5,069 nucleotides of DNA, taken from positions 1 through 5,069 of the forward strand of contig JAAYMP010000038.1 of the NCBI GenBank assembly GCA_012521315.1, in the 5' to 3' direction. Every line of letters starts with the position of its first letter. Position 1 is the first letter of the stretch. Shown here one piece after another: positions 3,341 through 5,069 of the stretch. Below the pieces are notes generated by a model. That model searched no databases and was not told where the DNA came from. It saw only the letters and a list, made by a program, of their open reading frames with translations. Made by a program: the position numbers and the translations under genes. Origin of the DNA: Bacillota bacterium (GTDB lineage: Bacteria > Bacillota > UBA4882 > UBA10575).

Positions 3341-5069
3341 TTGGAAAAGAAGAAACTGATTATTTACGCGATTTTGGTTATTATTGCCTGCTGTTCGTTT
3401 TGGATCATGAGTGCCGGTGGCAACGTGCGCTTATTGGGTATGGAACCGGCGGGTGAGGTGGGGTTGCACACCAATTTGACCTTCACCTTCTCCGATGACA
3501 TGGTCAAGCAGGAAGAGGTAGGGGTGACCCACTCCACCGAAATCATCAAATTTACCCCGGCGATCCAGGGTAAGTTTCGCTGGGTGACCAAACGAGAACT
3601 CCGCTTTTTACCGGAAGTTCCGTTCCTGCCATCCACCACTTACCAGGCGGAGGTGGATAGTGGACTCGTTTCGGTGCAAGGTAAACCACTCTCCGGAAAA
3701 AGAATCGTGGAATTTTCCACCGCCCGTTTCCAGGTGGAAAAGGTCATGACTAGTTTTATTACCACCGAGGACCGGATTGGTGTAGTTTTAGAAGCACGGC
3801 TCAGCTTCAATTATCCAGTTTCCCCAGTCGAGCTAGAAAAGGCGCTCCGCCTCCAGTTGGCGGGAGCCAGGGATGAACTGGCCTTCACCGTGAAAGAGAC
3901 TGGAAACAGCCGCGAATTGACCGTGGTCAGTGCCGCAATTCCCCTTACGGAGAAGGAACAGAAAATAACGCTTACGCTGCCCAAGGATTTTCTCTGTGTT
4001 GGCGGGCAAAAGGGGCTTGCCGCCGCTTACCGCCACGAAACAGTGGTGGGCGCCAAAAAACCGCTGCAGATCATCAATGCGGCTTTACAAAGCGCGCGGG
4101 ACAAATACTGGATCAACGTGCAGTGTTCACAACCGGTGGATGCCGAAACGGCTGCCGGTTTCATCGAACTTAAACCGGGGGTTAATTTTACCGTTGAAGC
4201 CGAAAATGATCTGCTTCTCATTAAGAGTGACCAGTTTAAAGCGGGAGAAAATTATCATCTCCGCATAAAAGCCGGATTACCGGCGGTTAATGGTTTACCA
4301 CTGGGCAAGGACTTTGCGTCCATGATCACCCTGGGTGATCTGGAGCCGGGACTCAGTTTTACCTCCCGGGGACGTTATCTGAACAGTAAAGGCGCCCTCA
4401 ATTTAGGGTTGGAAACAGTCAATGTGAACCGGGTGCAACTGGAGATCCATCAGATCTATGCCAACAACCTGATTCCTTTTCTCAATTATTTAGATAACTC
4501 CCGGTCCGAGTACGCTTATAGTTGGCAATTGCCCTTCCTAGGCAAGCTGGTGAAGGAAGAAGAGCTGGAGATTGCCGGGGCCAAAAACGAGATGGTGACC
4601 ACCGCCATCAATCTCGGCCAGTACATGGACCCTGAGTTTAAGGGTGTTTTCCAAGTTTCGGTCTATGATTATGAAAGCCGTTGGCGTAATGATCATAAGT
4701 ATGTGATCGTTACCGACCTGGGGATCGTCGGGAAAATGGGGAAAAACGATCTCCTGGTCTGGGTTAATTCGTTAGAGAGCTTAGCACCAAAAGCAAACGT
4801 GAAAGTCAGTCTGATCAGTAAAAACAATCAGATTATGGCCACGGCCAAGACCAATGGACAAGGGATTGCCCGCTTTTCCGACTATCAGCTGCCGGGCGAT
4901 CCGACCGAACCCTTAATTATCCTGGCGGAAGAGGGAAATGATTTTTCCTTTGTCCATCTGAAGAATAGTCAGATCGCAACCACCGATTTTGACGTGCGCG
5001 GCCGTGAATACTTGGAAGAAGGGTATGAGGCTTTTGTCTATTTGGATCGGGACATTTTCCGCCCCGGGG
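3341..5069 (+). CDS. Bacterial alpha-2-macroglobulin, N-terminal part (cut by window edge)
   Basis: The frame is open for 576 codons to the right edge. Residues 1-5 (MEKKK) and the hydrophobic stretch ~6-23 form an export signal. IIAC at 14-17 is a possible lipobox, which would make this a lipoprotein like E. coli YfhM; an uncleaved anchor is the alternative. Residues ~30-128 (FTFSDDM, RWVTKRELRFLPEVPFLPSTTY) form an Ig-like domain of the kind seen at the N-terminus of bacterial A2M. Two similar beta-rich domains follow (~135-235, ~240-330). Then come RYLNSKGALNLGLETVNVNR with the IYANNL segment (~345-377), DLGIVGKMGKNDLLVWVNSL (459-478), a domain with NNQIMATAKTNGQGIARF (495-512), and AFVYLDRDIFRPG (564-576), the start of the MG2 domain (usual form DRGxYRPGE). 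The family has ~1,500-1,900 residues and traps proteases, often by a CxEQ thioester that would lie outside the window. TTG 3341 is the earliest possible start. The gene is divergent from the hcp unit. A pbpC partner downstream cannot be seen. Confidence 0.9.
   Translation, partial: MEKKKLIIYAILVIIACCSFWIMSAGGNVRLLGMEPAGEVGLHTNLTFTFSDDMVKQEEVGVTHSTEIIKFTPAIQGKFRWVTKRELRFLPEVPFLPSTTYQAEVDSGLVSVQGKPLSGKRIVEFSTARFQVEKVMTSFITTEDRIGVVLEARLSFNYPVSPVELEKALRLQLAGARDELAFTVKETGNSRELTVVSAAIPLTEKEQKITLTLPKDFLCVGGQKGLAAAYRHETVVGAKKPLQIINAALQSARDKYWINVQCSQPVDAETAAGFIELKPGVNFTVEAENDLLLIKSDQFKAGENYHLRIKAGLPAVNGLPLGKDFASMITLGDLEPGLSFTSRGRYLNSKGALNLGLETVNVNRVQLEIHQIYANNLIPFLNYLDNSRSEYAYSWQLPFLGKLVKEEELEIAGAKNEMVTTAINLGQYMDPEFKGVFQVSVYDYESRWRNDHKYVIVTDLGIVGKMGKNDLLVWVNSLESLAPKANVKVSLISKNNQIMATAKTNGQGIARFSDYQLPGDPTEPLIILAEEGNDFSFVHLKNSQIATTDFDVRGREYLEEGYEAFVYLDRDIFRPG

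Noticed and set aside
3364..3639. 91-codon minus-strand frame inside the alpha-2-macroglobulin gene
   Set aside because: The plus-strand frame is continuous for 576 codons with family motifs. The minus-strand frame shows no family and no ribosome binding site was found.
3996..4268. 90-codon plus-strand frame within the alpha-2-macroglobulin gene
   Set aside because: It is a shifted reading of the A2M coding sequence. The A2M frame continues without a stop on both sides, so there is no frameshift to explain.
1..5069. CRISPR array, tRNA, rRNA or riboswitch
   Set aside because: No regularly spaced repeat, no cloverleaf with a conserved T-loop, and no recognised riboswitch core was seen on either strand.

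Overview
The window looks like chromosome from an anaerobic bacterium, most likely a Bacillota (Firmicutes) lineage. The reasons are near-perfect AAGGAGG ribosome binding sites, an ISLre2-like insertion sequence, an anaerobe-type (CX2CX8CX5C) hybrid cluster protein and a ferredoxin partner. The last gene is the N-terminal half of a bacterial alpha-2-macroglobulin, a family mostly associated with cells that have an outer membrane. This raises the possibility of a diderm member of the phylum. The taxonomy is inference.

Layout. (1) Positions 1 to about 290 hold the 5' end of an insertion sequence: the first 42 codons of a minus-strand transposase (ISLre2/UPF0236-like) and its leader, with a 10-bp inverted repeat that abuts the start codon. 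(2) Positions 294-476 hold the last ~60 codons of a TctA-type tricarboxylate transporter subunit. It has no N-terminus and sits directly beside the IS end, so it is a gene relic. (3) Positions 477-632 form a convergent intergenic region with two terminator-like hairpins. (4) Positions 633-3066, minus strand, form a two-gene unit: a 256-aa ferredoxin-like Fe-S protein followed by hcp (hybrid cluster protein). (5) Positions 3067-3340 are a divergent regulatory region. It contains a 16-bp palindrome centred at -41.5 from the start site predicted by a TACAAT -10 box, the geometry of a class II CRP/FNR-family promoter. (6) From 3341 to the right edge, plus strand, runs the N-terminal 576 codons of the alpha-2-macroglobulin gene.

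Working picture. The Fe-S protein and Hcp probably form a nitrosative or oxidative stress module, in which the ferredoxin supplies electrons to the Hcp hybrid cluster. A CRP/FNR-type activator (for example an HcpR-like regulator encoded elsewhere) may switch it on through the palindrome. The divergent alpha-2-macroglobulin is probably an independent envelope-defence gene. I see no tRNA, rRNA or CRISPR array. The strongest candidates for something not yet described are the regulatory architecture at 3126-3276 and the pairing of the Fe-S partner with Hcp.
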